Source: Bryoerythrophyllum caledonicum (lineage: Eukaryota > Streptophyta > Bryopsida > Pottiales > Pottiaceae). From it: 64,000 nucleotides of DNA. A program made the position numbers and the translations under genes. The stretch is from the NCBI GenBank assembly GCA_963971425.1, contig OZ020515.1:12292291-12356290 (forward strand), written 5' to 3'. A model generated the notes under the pieces. That model was not told the origin of the DNA. It worked only from the letters and a program-made list of their open reading frames with translations, and ran no database searches. Of the stretch, positions 24,826 through 36,932 are shown in pieces; the stretch's first letter is position 1, and each line of letters begins with the position of its first letter.

Positions 24826-25966
24826 CCCCTAAGGGACCAAGTGTCCCTTTGGGGGACGATTTTGATTTTGGGCAGGCCCCTAAAAATCGAAAAAAAATCT
24901 TAATTTTTTGAAAATTTTATTCTAGATTGTCCCTAATAAGAGCTTCGTGGGGGGTTTTTTTTAATTTTTTCTTGGGCTCATAGTTTGAAAGTTATTGGCC
25001 TTTGAAGTCAAATATGGGGATGATGGGTAGCTTGGGCAACCCTCTAAACCAACGACATACAAGTGTCGAAGAGGGGCAGTAAATAGGGGCACAAATGGTG
25101 CAGGAAGGGTGGGGTAGCCCAAATCATGGGTGTGAGAAGAACCTTGAAAGACGCCTTTCATAAAAGTCAAGAAAAACAAACTAAAAATGGAATTGGATTG
25201 GGCCCGCCAGGTGTCCGTAGGAACCGCGGAGCGACCAACAAGGGTCCGCTACGTTGGGTTATATATATGTATATATATATAATCTCGTGTGAACAAAAGT
25301 ATGACGACCGTGACTATTAGGGGAAGTGGGTGAGATGGCATGGCCCAACATTTGATGAACAAGACCCATTTTCAAAGATTGCTCTACCAAAAATTTCTTG
25401 GATAATTCAATAAATTCTTTAAAATTAGATAAATTTCTATTTTTACCCAATTCCTTTTCCATAATCAGTGAAAAATAGAATGAAATTTTTTGAACCGTTG
25501 GGATTCTCAAATATGTAAAGTTGTATGCAACAAACATCTCCACTCCATTTTTGAAGTCATTGTCACATTTTTGTACCCCTATGCACCAAACTATTTATTT
25601 CAACATGCTTCACTCCTTGTTTTGACCTAAAATTTTGCACACGATTAGCTAACATCATATGAATCATATTGGTAATGGTTCCAAATACACTTTAGTGTAA
25701 AAGTTTTAAGATATGCGAAGTCAAAGTGGGCTGACCTTGCTGGGCATGGGGCAAAAAACTATTTCTTGCACTTCAAACGCTATAATCTTCATGTGTGTGC
25801 GGTGGATTGCAATTAAAAAAGTACGGCATACAAATATAGTAGTCTATTTTAACATCGAATGGTTAAAAGTCCAAAATCTTGCTCAAAAATATGATTTTTG
25901 TGCCTCTCTTTGAGAGTGGCAATTTTGGACTAGTATTTGAGCAAACTTGCCAAGGAACTTTAGGGG
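24826..25966 (-). mobile_element. piggyBac-like non-autonomous element, family B copy 2
   Basis: Right flank TTAA (25967-25970); left flank TTAT (24822-24825), one substitution from TTAA. Starts CCCCTAAGGG and ends CTTTAGGGG. It is the inverted relative of 22605-23797, so this pair and the roughly 1-kb spacer form a potential 1.1-kb-arm hairpin. Confidence 0.72.
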
Positions 25967-25970
25967 TTAA

Positions 25971-26378
25971 TTTTACTTCTAAAAGTGTTAAAATTGGAAA
26001 TTTAAGAGAAACTATATGGTAATAAATAGGAGTAGGAGGAGTAAAATGTAGTATGGAACAATAAAACTTGTTGGGTAAAACGCAATTTAGGTTTTAGGGT
26101 GACTGTTTTGGATAAGAACAAACAAGACAAATGAAAACATCAGATGAAAATGTAAATGTTACTAATTATTGAGATCAAGTTTTGTAAGTGCTACACTCAT
26201 CACTGAATATAGTGTAGAGGGATTACTGATGTAGATCACCCACACTAATTTCCATCAAAACATGTGCATGCCAAGTTCTGATTTTGTATTTGATCTCAAG
26301 CAAGTGTGTATCAGTCAACAATTGCATGTAAATTTTCAACTAGTGTAGGAAATTTCAAATAGTTTAGTCTACACTATA
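25971..26378. other. Intergenic with MITE fragment
   Basis: About 26225-26378 matches the interior and right part of the MITE at 29038-29240 (GTGCATGCCAAGTTCTGA, CAAGTGTGT, TTGCATGTAAATTT). The next element's TTAA lies directly at its end. No gene. Confidence 0.45.
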
Positions 26379-26382
26379 TTAA

Positions 26383-27223
26383 CCCCTAAAGTCGAAAGCC
26401 CTCAAAACTGCCAAAAACCCTCAAAACTGCCCTCTTTCAATGCAAGGTGAAAATTTGTAACTTTTGACAAATTTTCAAGTATGTAACCGTAAGATCTAGT
26501 ACCTAACTTGTACATGTACATGCATACCGAATCTTAGATTCAAATTCCTCTCCATTTGGGAGATCATAATGTTCAAAGTTGAAAAAAAAGATTTTTTCCT
26601 TGCTGTAGGATGGAAAACTAATGTTTTGGGGGCCAAAAAAACCAATTTTGAAAGGAAATTTGACATGAGGCTCTTCAAATTCTTGTTCCTATGTGAGTAA
26701 GGAATATGTCCATATATTTTTTACCCTCATAGGACCTATAAAACCTAAAGAAATGCTTCATTTTTCACATGGAGGTATGCTGAAATACAAATACAAATGC
26801 CCATTTTCAACAATTAAAAAGGCATGTAAAAAATTATCCGATTGAAAATCCAAACGGTGAGATCATGCTTTACTACCTCTTTTACATGTACAAAAAACAA
26901 AATTCGAAAAAAAATAAAATCTCAATTTTTGGTGAATTTTTGAAGTTACTGCGATCTAATTGATTTTGGGCAGATTTTGAGAATAATTGAGCATATACCG
27001 CAGTTCTGGGCAGATTTCAGCATGCCCTAACAGTGTTTTCAAACTTTGACCGTGAATATCTCCTAAAGTATGAGGAATTTTGAAGCATGAATGGTGTCAT
27101 TTTAAAGGTCTGGGAAAACTCTACAATCTGCAACGGTAATAACTTCATACGATCTAAATTTAGTAACTGAGAGCCTGACCAGAGTCAGATCGACCACATT
27201 CTGGTCGATTTCGACTTTAGGGG
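26383..27223 (+). mobile_element. piggyBac-like non-autonomous element, family C
   Basis: TTAA on both sides (26379-26382, 27224-27227) and a perfect 15-bp TIR CCCCTAAAGTCGAAA. A subterminal palindrome TCGACCAGAATGTGGTCGA lies near the right end (about 27189-27207). 841 bp. The interior is unrelated by eye to families A and B, so the three families share only ends, target and a subterminal hairpin. Confidence 0.75.
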
Positions 27224-27227
27224 TTAA

Positions 27228-27677
27228 CGGAATGCTGTACTTGATATGTTTTTTATTTGCTCCGTACCTGTAACATATAAAGAGTTTAGACGGTTTGTGA
27301 TGTTGACTTCCGTGATGACTGTGGAAGGACTTTACAGTGGAAATGCAGATGAGGTTGGAACCTTGTCCCCTGGATGGCATTATTGGGTTGAAACCTGACA
27401 CCAAGCTTTTGGCCTTTTGTGTGCACTTCAATGGCCATTGTGAAGTGGTCAAAAATGGTATTTGAAACTTTGGTAGTGAACGTGTACTTGACTTGATAGT
27501 GGAGATGTATTGTCAAGGCAATTATATGCAAAGAGTTTTCGTAGAAGAAAATGTCAAAGGTACAACCACACTGACTAGAGAGAGGGTGGGTTTATAGTGA
27601 GGAAGGTTAATTAGTGAAGGTGATATTAAATTCTTAGCTATCGAAAAAATATGAGGTTGTAAACTTTTAGGCCCCAC
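27228..27677. other. Intergenic, no gene seen
   Basis: Minus-strand frames around 27102-27531 have no recognisable domain. The right end is the TTAA of the next element. Confidence 0.35.
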
Positions 27678-27681
27678 TTAA

Positions 27682-28562
27682 CCCATAAAGACCATTTTTG
27701 CCTTAAGTAGCTTTGTGGATTTATTTATTTATTCACACTAGACATAAATAAACGTTACACTATCCTATTGGGATTTATGAGCAAGCTCCAAAACATTTGT
27801 CACAAAGTTCTATAAACATTTGGCTGTTAAATTCGTATTAATAAATGTTATTATTCTCTTTTTGCTACATAGTTTTATGAACGATTAGATTTTTATACAA
27901 AGAAATGTTATTATTGTCTACTGGATTTTTGAAAAGAATCTTGTCTTTAGTGGGTAAAATAATTTTAATTCAAATCACATTCTCACACATTATTTGGTAA
28001 GGTATCAAAAAATATCTTCTTTTCCACACATAAATTAGAGATCTTTACACTTTTTTTTACTTTTTTTTTCTACTACAAGATCTAGTGTAGAAATTCTTAC
28101 TGACCGTTTCAATTCTTATTCTAATACATAGGTAGGTCACAAATAATTAAAGTATGTGTTAGCAATTTTTAAACCTCTACCCCTTGCATAGTTATTTTGA
28201 ATATGCTACACCCCTTCTCTACCACTACAACTTGATGTACCAGGAACTAAATCATGTTCAATGTGATGGTATAAAATTTAGACCTTGTAAAACTAAAATA
28301 TGACACAAAGTCGGTAAATTTTGTTGATCCTCTAAGCGTAAAGGAAGAAAATCATATTTTTATTAAATTTGAAACATTATAATCTTTCAATTTGTGCGAT
28401 CAAAGTTTATGAAATTTTGTGAACATGTTATTTTATTAGTCTAAACTAAGATCCTATGGTTCAAATTGGAAATACAAGTTTTTTTTTCCTTCTCCACTCC
28501 TTATCTTAGAATAGCAATTTTGAAGTTTTTTTGTGTGTGAAGTAACCAAGAAACTTTAGGGG
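27682..28562 (+). mobile_element. piggyBac-like non-autonomous element, family A copy 4
   Basis: Left TTAA (27678-27681) with decayed terminus CCCATAAAG; right CTTTAGGGG followed by TTCA (28563-28566). The right two-thirds match copy 1 (GATCCTA(T/C)GGTT, TTGTTGATCC, TTGTG.AGTGC-type phrases). The left end differs, so it is a rearranged or older copy. Confidence 0.65.
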
Positions 28563-28566
28563 TTCA

Positions 28567-29037
28567 TTCAATATTTTGCAAATTATAATGTACTTTGGGA
28601 ATTAATTTCACATGCACAATTAACAATAATTAGAAGTATCTTCACAATGTCGCCTAAATAATAATACTAAAATAATGTTGTGTGTTTTTCTGTTTTGTTT
28701 CTGTCCTTCTCTTAAAAAGGTAAGACTAAGTTTGATGGGATTAGTACTAACTTCTTTAGTCTTACCCTTTCTGGTGATCTGCAGCCAAAAGTTTTGACAC
28801 ATTTTTTCAATTTGGAGAATATGCTGCAAATTCCATGTTTTTGAGTATTTTTGTTGCCAAAAATAATAGTACCACTTCAAATTATTCGCTTCCATTGGAG
28901 GAAAATTAGATTTTGGGGATGAGAATATGGAAATTTATAGATGAGACATTTTTTATTGCCAATCTAGCTACAATGAAAAAGGTTATTTTACAAATGTGGC
29001 TACCACCCAAAATGAAAAAAGAAGCACATGGCAAAAC
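28567..29037. other. AT-rich intergenic, no gene seen
   Basis: One 91-codon minus frame (28895-28620) without recognisable domains. Nothing else visible. Confidence 0.35.
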
Positions 29038-29240
29038 TTTATTCACCTTATATACTGAGGATTCAAAAGTAATGTGAATCATTTAAACTAATTTACATCA
29101 AGCGCACATTGCATGTCAAGTTTTGAGAGGATATTGATTTCCAAGCAAGTGTGTGCCGCTTAAATATTTGCATGTAAATTTCCAATTAGTGTCATAGTTT
29201 GAACTACTCTAGTCTACACTACATAAAGTGAACGGCGAAC
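29038..29240. mobile_element. Small MITE, TTCAC(C/T)TTAT ends
   Basis: Left TTCACCTTATATACTGAGGA and complement of right TTCACTTTATGTAGTGTAGA form diverged inverted ends. Partial copies are at 2463-2530 plus 3655-3782 (split by a TTAA element) and 26225-26378. About 200 bp, non-coding. Confidence 0.5.
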
Positions 29241-30682
29241 TTGGCACTTCCATTGTGCTACACCTAAAAATCCAGATTCCGATTGAATTAACAAAAATGG
29301 AGTACAATGAGACCAAAGGGCCTCCAAAAAACCAGCACTGAGCCCAAGAAGCAAAGCGCACCATGTCGTAGTACGAGTTGGCAAGTATTCACATCTTAAC
29401 ACAAAGATACCCTTAAGGTAATTGTTCCTTCAGAGAATCATTGAGAACTACAACGACTAACAACAAGTCTAGAGCTGTACAAGATCAAGTATACCACAAT
29501 AAATACATTAAAAGACAGAGAATAAAGGTTTAGATCACAAAGTCTGGGTGTTAACTACACCAATTACCCCGCCCTTCGTACGCGTGTTGTCTCCTCGTAC
29601 GTCCTACCTCGTACGGGTAGTAAGGACTTTTATTACTCAAACTTTAGATTAGATCTGGGACTTATAGTTACACCTATGCACAATATGGACATCTAGAGTA
29701 CATGCATACCCGGCAAGGGTTTATATCACCACGGACGATGATCCGAGGACTCACAGAGATTTTAGTATTTGACACAAGTAACAGATACTCTTCCTCCCAT
29801 TCTCTCCTTCTAACTCTACTCACTCACTTGGATGGTTATGGGGTCACTGAGATCCCCCCGAAGGGATGTTAGGCCCGTGTTTCCGAAACTACGAGTGGTG
29901 TAATGTAAGTCAGTAAGGGGCCTACCCGCCCACTATCCGTCCTCCCAGTCTCCCTCCACATCCGATGCGGCTGGAGGTAGGGTGTTTCAGGGATCGACAC
30001 GAGCCCTCACAACCGACACCAATCGGACGCCGGAAGGTCACTCAAGACTCGCTAGGACCCTTACACATCCGTCACTCCCTCCCTCGTCCTTCCCTAGCCA
30101 CTTACAATCTCACCTGTTATTCCCACCCACACGGACTAATCTACCTGATGGAACAAGAAAACAACTGTAATTGTTAGAGTTAGAGTCACACCCCTACCAA
30201 CACTCTCCCCACCTCACCTGTTATTCCCATCCACACGACTAACTCTACTTGATGGAACAAAGAAACAATGAGTTGATAGTTAGTACGAATTTGAGGAGTG
30301 GACTACTTGAAATGGCACTCATAATCATGTATGGAATCCGAGCTCTTCAACCATCGAAGGTTTTCTGAGAGCGTAGGTTTAGAATTAAACTGAAAGTGAA
30401 TACACACATCAAGCAGTGAAGAGAGGTGCCCTGAGACTCCTCTCTTATACTGCAGCAAACACACACTAACGTCCAAAGCAAACGATACCTTCTCGCTAAA
30501 ACGGCGCATTAACTATTCTTGGCGGCGGTGGCTACCACTCCACACGGCGTGCACTATCAGAAGGTAACTTATTACACAACTCCCAAGGCAAAACTAAGTC
30601 AAAATCAAAGTCAATCGGGGGCCAAATCCCGGAATGAACAGTGATCTACGAACCAAGATCCTTATCCTACAGATGTAGGGTT
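29241..30682. other. Non-coding flank of the minus-strand gag-like ORF
   Basis: No gene. It holds CGTACG-rich short repeats (29576-29630: TTCGTACGCG, CTCGTACGTCC, CTCGTACGGG) and two diverged copies of CACCTGTTATTCCCA(C/T)CCACACG.CTAA (about 30110-30140 and 30218-30245). By position it is probably the 3' part of the element carrying the ORF at 32632-30683. Confidence 0.4.
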
Positions 30683-32632
30683 CTACCTATCCTGAGCCAA
30701 TTCCTCTAGTCTCTTCTTCTCCTCCTTCCTCCGATTCGAAGAAGGGGTGGGCGCGGCCGTGGCAAGTGTCATCAAGGGTGCCAAGGTGGTATCCGCAGGC
30801 CGAGTCGGAGTGACAAACGAACGGGGCACGGTTTTTCTTGCAGGGAAAGTGGTACCCGTCCCGATGGAGGTAATTGATAAGGAGACAAGAACTGCAGGGA
30901 ACTCGGACCGAGCTGGAAGAATCGGTACCTGGTTCGGAGTCGTCATGATATCCAGGCTAGATGTAAGGACCGGGAGGTGCCAGTGAGAAGAACTCTCAAT
31001 GGTAGTCTTTTCGAGGGGAAAGACACTCAGTAATGGGACCATAACTGGTGCAGAACAAATGGTGTCGCTGCGGGGTGGCTGATGATGACGGATCAAAGAT
31101 GGAGGTTCCATCCCTTGATCGGAGCTCTCCTTCCAACCACTCTGTGTCTGGGTGGTGATTTCTGAAGGAGATGGTCTTGTAGGAACACTTGCAGGTCGTA
31201 CGAGAGGGTTTGGACTATCAAGGTCCACCACGGTCTTTCCCTTGTTGTCGCTTGTGCCGCGATCTTTCGTGTCAGAGTCCGAATCTCCGTCCTTGCTTGA
31301 GCTGTCGGAGTCATCCACGAACTTGGATAAGATATGTGTGAGGTTGCTTACCTATAATCTCATGCTAGCATAAGCCTCCTCAACCTTCATGGTTTGCTCC
31401 ATCATGAATACGATCACCCTCTTGCTCGAAACGTGGTCATCTCTCTCCAACCTAGCATCGAACATCCGGGCCTTCAGTACAACGTCTGCAGGTAGGTGCA
31501 AAGCATCCTCCACTCGCTGTAATGCTTCCACAGAGGCATTGGCTTGGAGAAGAGCCTCCTTCTGCCTCTTCTCTACCTCCAAGGCCCGACTCTTCATCTT
31601 GGTCATCTCCAAGGTGAGCCGGTGGACCTTCTGCTCCATACTACGGAGGTCACTTGCTCCTCCTATACGTTCCTTGATCGCGGTGACTAGTCCTTGGATG
31701 GATGGGTTGCCCACCAAGCTGCTTACATCTGCCAATGTCTTGTTTGTGTCTTCTACGTACATACAAAGGGCCTCGATTAGCTCGGATGCCCGGTATGTCT
31801 TGTCTCCGAGGTGTGCGGGTCTAGTAACTACTGCGCGGAGTGCGGCTCGGGTCCGAAAAGAAGAGACTCGTCCCTCTCTCTTTCTCTGACGTTTGGGAGG
31901 TGGAGGTACCTCTTCTGCCGATGGGGAGGAAGTGCTTCCTCCTTCAGAGCCTGACTCAAACTCCGATTCTGTCCCCTCGAACTTCTTCATCATCAAATGA
32001 GTCCCGTACGCCGTCGTCTCCTCTGGCGTTGTTTCCTTGAAGTGATGATAGAGGTGGATCAAGAAGGGACAAAGAGGAGAGCGTTTGGCATTGCTAACAC
32101 TCTTTGTCAACCGGAGTACCACGTCCTTCACGATGATGGCCCAATTTACCATCCTCTCCCCTAGATACGATCCGTATACGGTATTGGCAAGGGTCACGGT
32201 GACCCGTGTAGGTTTTTCAGGGTGTAGAATTGGTACAAGGAATGCAAAGACCCGTCGGGCTCGAGGATCCATGCAATCCTTCAACCCGTACCCATTCTTG
32301 GAGTCCTTGGTGCTAAATTGTCCCTTGGCATACTCCTCCTTCAAATTCGTCCATCCTGTACTATGCCGGAGAAATTCGTACACCTCCTGCCATTTTTCCA
32401 TTGTCCACCGACTTGGGTAAGCACAAATACTATCCCCCTCTGGTTCCGACAATGAGTCCTGCCTTAACTCCTGCACGGTGGACTCAATGCAGAAACTCCA
32501 ACAGAATTTGAGAAGTGAGAGGCATCCCATGCGAAGTAGATCCTCCTTAAGTTCGGTAAGCTCAAGAGGATCCTTGGGAATGGCGGGGGAAATGGCTTTA
32601 ACCGAGGCCATTTCCAGATTGGGAGAGGCCAT
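30683..32632 (-). pseudogene. Gag-like coiled-coil protein of an LTR-type element, copy 3
   Basis: ATG at 32632; 426 codons to TAG at 31354-31352, then the same frame stays open to 30683. It is related to the ORFs at 48372 and 55948. Shared landmarks: an MGC(L/E/D)(S/G) motif near residue 35, W...YEF, the block DP.AR.V.AF..PI.HPEKP.R, and WA.I...(V/I). An acidic linker follows, then a basic stretch PPPKRQRKREGR (a possible nuclear signal) and a C-terminal helical coiled-coil (about residues 300-420). After the stop comes a Ser/Asp/Pro/Thr-rich tail. No polymerase, protease or zinc knuckle is seen. Function unknown; gag-like or transposon accessory protein is inference. Confidence 0.6.
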
Positions 32633-32699
32633 GACCCCCCCCCCTCTTACTCCCTCGTTTTACTTCCTTCTCTCCTACTGGGAAGTTCGTGGATACTAG

Positions 32700-33260
32700 T
32701 TCCTCCCTTGTGAACTTCAGGTCCTGGGCTCCGGGCTGGACAAGGTGCCGGGCTGGACATGGTCGTCCTTACCTGAACTCGCACATGTTTGTCATCATCT
32801 TAATTCACCTAGCTCAGCTACCTGTTGGATCTCTGCTCCGGGCTGGACTTGTGTGCCAGGCTAGACAAGGTCGTCCTGGTCTTGATCTCTGCGCTTAGCT
32901 GCCTGTTGGATCTCTGCTCCGGGCTGGACAAGGTGTCGGGCTGGACAGGGTGTCGGGCTTGACAGGATGCTGGGTTGGACAAGGGTCGTCCTTACCTTAA
33001 CTTTGGCTGCACATGTTCGTCCTTGTTTTGATTCACCTAGCTCAGTTGCCTGTTGGATCTGTGCTTCGGGTTGGACTTGTGTGCCGGGCTCGACAAGGTC
33101 GTCCTGGTCTTGATCTCCGCGCTCAGCTCCCTGCTGGATCTCTGCTTCGGGCTGAACTTGTGTGCCGGGCTGGACAAGGTGTTGGGTTCGACAAGGGTCG
33201 TCCTTATCTTAACTCTGGCTGCACAGGTTCGTCTTCGTCTTGATTCACCTAGCTCCAGCT
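32700..33260 (-). repeat. GC-rich degenerate minisatellite
   Basis: Many diverged units of the type CTCAGCTGCCTGTTGGATCT and CGGGCTGGACAAGGT(G/C)GTC are arranged in irregular order. It sits directly upstream of the minus-strand ORF, like an LTR promoter-side repeat. Confidence 0.75.
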
Positions 33261-33429
33261 TCCACCTTGACGCTCTCGGCTCTAGCTTCCACCTTCAGCC
33301 CCCACCTTCATGCTCGATGCTCCAACTTCCACCTTCCTGATCGTTGTTCTCCAAGTAATGCTATGAGGAAGAGCAACCTGGTAGGTTGATTAAGTAGTAG
33401 ACTCGAAGAGAAGATTTCCCCGGGGTGTA

Positions 33430-33785
33430 GCCGAAGGCTCTGCTCTTGTTCCGTCCAGCTCGTCCGGGCTTTACAACTCCCTACTGGGCTTTACAGCTTG
33501 CCTACTGGGCTTTACAGCTTGCCTACCGGCTTTATAGCTCGCCTGTAGGTTGCCTTCAGGGCTTTTAGAGCTCGTCGAGCTTAGAGGCTGGCTGCGTGGT
33601 TTGAGCTGGCTCGGGTCTGAGGTGGGTTGGCCCGGGTTCGGGCTTGGGTTCCTGGCTTGGGGTCCGGGCTTGGGCTGGCCTGGGTCTCGGGGCTCCGGGC
33701 TTGGAGTCCGGGCTTGGGGTCCGGGCTTGAGGTCCGGGCTTGAGTGGCCTGGGTCTCGGGGCTCCAGGCTTGGTGGTTTTAGGGT
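33430..33785 (-). repeat. Second GC-rich minisatellite block
   Basis: GGGCTTTACAGCTTGCCTAC repeats (33475-33545) are followed by (GG(T/C)CCGGGCTTGG) repeats (33600-33775). On the minus strand the block begins after TGTTAGGATACCC (about 33795), a possible TG-type LTR start. Open plus-strand frames here are repeat translations, not genes. Confidence 0.65.
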
Positions 33786-33799
33786 ATCCTAACAGTCCC

Positions 33800-34869
33800 T
33801 ATTAATCGCTTTCCCTAACCTATCTAATAGACTATACTAAAGTAGTGTTAACCTAAAACTTGCACTAGTTAGTCTAGGATTATCATAGTTAACCTCTTAA
33901 CTAAAAAAAAATGAAAATTTGTGCTACGACATACCACAAGGCAAAAGCAAAGCAAAAAGCAAAAGTATAAGGAAGGGAAACTCCATTTTGTTGCACCATC
34001 CTTGGATAAGTAGTTATAGGATTCACTTTCTAAAGAAGGACTTAAAGTGAATAGTGGACATGCACTATCATGCACTATTCTAGTCCTCATGGTGTAAATT
34101 ATTGTACTATCTCCAAGAATGTTTGATTCATGCAAAAGTGTAACCTTGCATAAATCTCTCTCTCACCTTTGTCCAAAAATATTACGTTCAACTTAAACAA
34201 GTGTCACAAGCTTTGTTTTCTTTCTAGAAAGAGGGTGTGTGGACAAAAGATGCTCCCGAGTTATTTGTTGAGTAGGGCCTCTTATAGAAATAAGAACCCC
34301 CTAATGGTGTTTAAATTATCATGGTGAGATTCTACAGGATAATGTGGAGCTGAGGCCCCAAATTTGACATAAAATTTTCTCCCAAAAACCTCTAGACCCT
34401 CCAAAATAAGAGGGCCAAAAGAATGAGCCATGTAAGCCCCGGCTCCATTTAGACAAGGGACTACTAAAAAAGCTTGTGACATTAAAATAAGGAGATTCAC
34501 TATATTGAGTGCTTTTCGGGGATATCATAAATATTTCACAACCTCCAATTTCAACCTAAAACTAATGTTTTGAGAAGACCTTAGCTTTTGGAGCATATTT
34601 CTTCCAAGTTCCATGATGAAGCAGTTATTCAGGGAGGAATCAACTTTTCCAAGTGGGTACGGCCTCAACTGAAGCTTTACAAATCTTAAAACCATTGACC
34701 TTTCATGAGAATCTTGTGTACATAGCAAATGACCCTTGGAGAGTGATCCAATATTCCAATCCTCAGGTGGAGAATGGGATGACAATGCTCATCTTTGCAA
34801 GTACAAAATTGAAAAAGCTAACCGGAACCAAATTTGTCGCACACAATAGTTACCAACTTCGGGAGGATG
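33800..34869. other. Intergenic with a MITE fragment
   Basis: No gene. About 34345-34470 is a diverged fragment of the TIR element at 1419-1721 (CCAAAATAAGAGGGCCA.AA.AATGAGCC). Confidence 0.4.
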
Positions 34870-34871
34870 TA

Positions 34872-35223
34872 AGGTAACCCTCCCCATAACCAACAAAAAT
34901 CCATAGGCAACGCCTAAAAAATTGGGGTATATCCAACCCTCTTCCATCCCATTTCCACCAACTCAGCTCCAAATGGAGGTTTGCTATTAGTCAGGACCCT
35001 TACTTTTGGTCGTTGGTTATGGGGGATACCTACTGTTGGCCACCCACTAAACATGGCTGCACAATTTGAAAATTCATAACTAATTTTGTTTTCATCGAAA
35101 AAATATGAAATCACTTGGGTTGGAATTGTAATTCTATTAGCTATTATTGAAAAATAATAGTATAATTATCTCCTCTCCATGTATGCACATTCCTTAACTT
35201 GTTGGTTTTAGGGGGGCTTACCT
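34872..35223 (-). mobile_element. MITE, AGGTAAGCCCCC termini, copy 2 (inverted)
   Basis: Same family as 19221-19566 in the opposite orientation, flanked by TA (34870-34871, 35224-35225). One terminus has changed to AGGTAACCCTCCCC. It preserves the uninterrupted phrase CCATAACCAACGACCAAAAGTAAGG (on its own strand), which shows where copy 3 was split. Confidence 0.75.
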
Positions 35224-35225
35224 TA

Positions 35226-36932
35226 ATTGCAATTCTCGCCATGAAGAAAAAGAAGCATCATCCACAACATCATTCGAGTGTAGAACAAATATTTGCCCAA
35301 CTTTCATGTGGAGTCAGGAAAGTAATATGGCTCTTGAACTTACCATTTGAAGGAATATGAAGTCCATGAAGAGTAGTCATGAGTATAGCACCGGGAGAGC
35401 CAGTTGTTCAACCTCTCACATCATTCGTACAAAAGCAAAACTGACACTGAATTCATGAGTATCTTTTGTCAAAGAAACCCACGTTCTTTTCTGAAAGAAA
35501 CCACAAGGACTACACCAACTTTGGTATTTTGTGCTAGCAACACTAATACCAACACATTCTCTAAATGTCAACAAAGGTTTACATGTGGCTAACAGTGAAT
35601 ATAAATTGTGTGTATGTTTAGTGTAAGGTTTCTTCCGGTGAGGGTGGCATAATTTAGAGTGTGCTAGGGTCATCCCACTCCCCGTTCCTTTGCCCATTTC
35701 CACAACCCATTCCCATAGCCACACTCAAACCTTAAACCCTAAAACCCTTTCCATGAGCCCTAAACTTTGATCCATGAATCCTAAACCCTAAAACCTGATT
35801 GTTGCGGGAACATGGAGGGTATAACCTCCATCCATCTCCCGCAGGGCAAAAAGGGAGTCATTCCTCCCTGGCCAGTTTCTTCCACTCCCTAGCTTGGATT
35901 GACATTTACTGCCATTTACCTCATTATATAGCACACTCTAAATTTCAGCTTGTTTACATTTAAAGTGAGCTACATAGTGAGGTAACTAACATATCTTACT
36001 TATTTTAACCGATTTGGTTAAATATCTACTCAATTTTTTGGGTACACTGGTATTAAAAGCAAGAGATGTTCAAGAAAGTGCAAAGAATATCAAAAGAATT
36101 TTATTCCATTTCTATTCTACATCTCTCCTGAAACATATCATACATTTTCAAAGCCGCCACTTAAAAAAAACTCGGCCAGGGAACTATGCCTCCGTGAGAT
36201 GCTTCAGTACCTGCTCAAATCTTCAGCTCCAAATTCAAGCAATGCTGCAACAAAAAAGAACAGGAGAAGTAAAGCAAGTATTATCATCTCAACACAGAAA
36301 AACAACGGCCAAAGTCTGAGTCAATTGCTATTCAACTTCGCTCACAATAAGCAAACATCACCAGCATAAATGTTAACCCTCTGAGAAGAGTAGATACGTC
36401 AGCATATGTCCTGGTATTTGAAATATTAAATAAAAAGTTCCAAATTAAAACCCTACTAATTCATCAAAACCACATTGAAAAGAACTGAAACTCCATGATG
36501 TGAAACCATTCCAGAAACAAGGAAATCTCTGGACCTTCAAGGATGAACAAGAAAATCAGATGAAGAGAATAGTAATTTAGTTGACAAGACATGGTTAAAG
36601 TGCATAATACATTAGAATATACCATTTACAATACTAGACGGAGTCATATTTGGTGCTGAACTTGAAAGTGAACTGGTAAGAAATACCTTCAGATATTTGC
36701 TGAGAAAATTCAGTTCGCTGCAGGCAGAGAAACTCTCAAGAAAGGTAGTAAGCCCATTACAACTTTCTCCAGCTTGTTAAAGTGAACTGTCACTAAATTA
36801 ATCATACGCGTCTTTCACCGAATTCACGCCCGCTTGACTTGAAGGCTGTAGCATAAACACTATTAATAAGCATCTGGAGCCAATCTATGGAGTTGTTTGT
36901 AAGGTTTGGACAAGTGATGGAAAAAACTTACC
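35226..36932. other. Intergenic downstream of PEX3
   Basis: No gene. A patch at 35720-35800 has several plant-telomere-like motifs (AAACCCTAAAACCC, CCTAAACCCTAAAACC), a telo-box-type or degenerate interstitial telomere tract. 36010-36930 probably includes the PEX3 3' untranslated region. Confidence 0.4.

Noticed and set aside
32689-33792. Plus-strand ORFs of 69-95 codons
   Set aside because: Repeated Leu/Gly/Asp phrases are translations of GC-rich minisatellites.
35720-35800. Chromosome end or true interstitial telomere
   Set aside because: Only a few degenerate CCCTAAA motifs, flanked by ordinary intergenic DNA.
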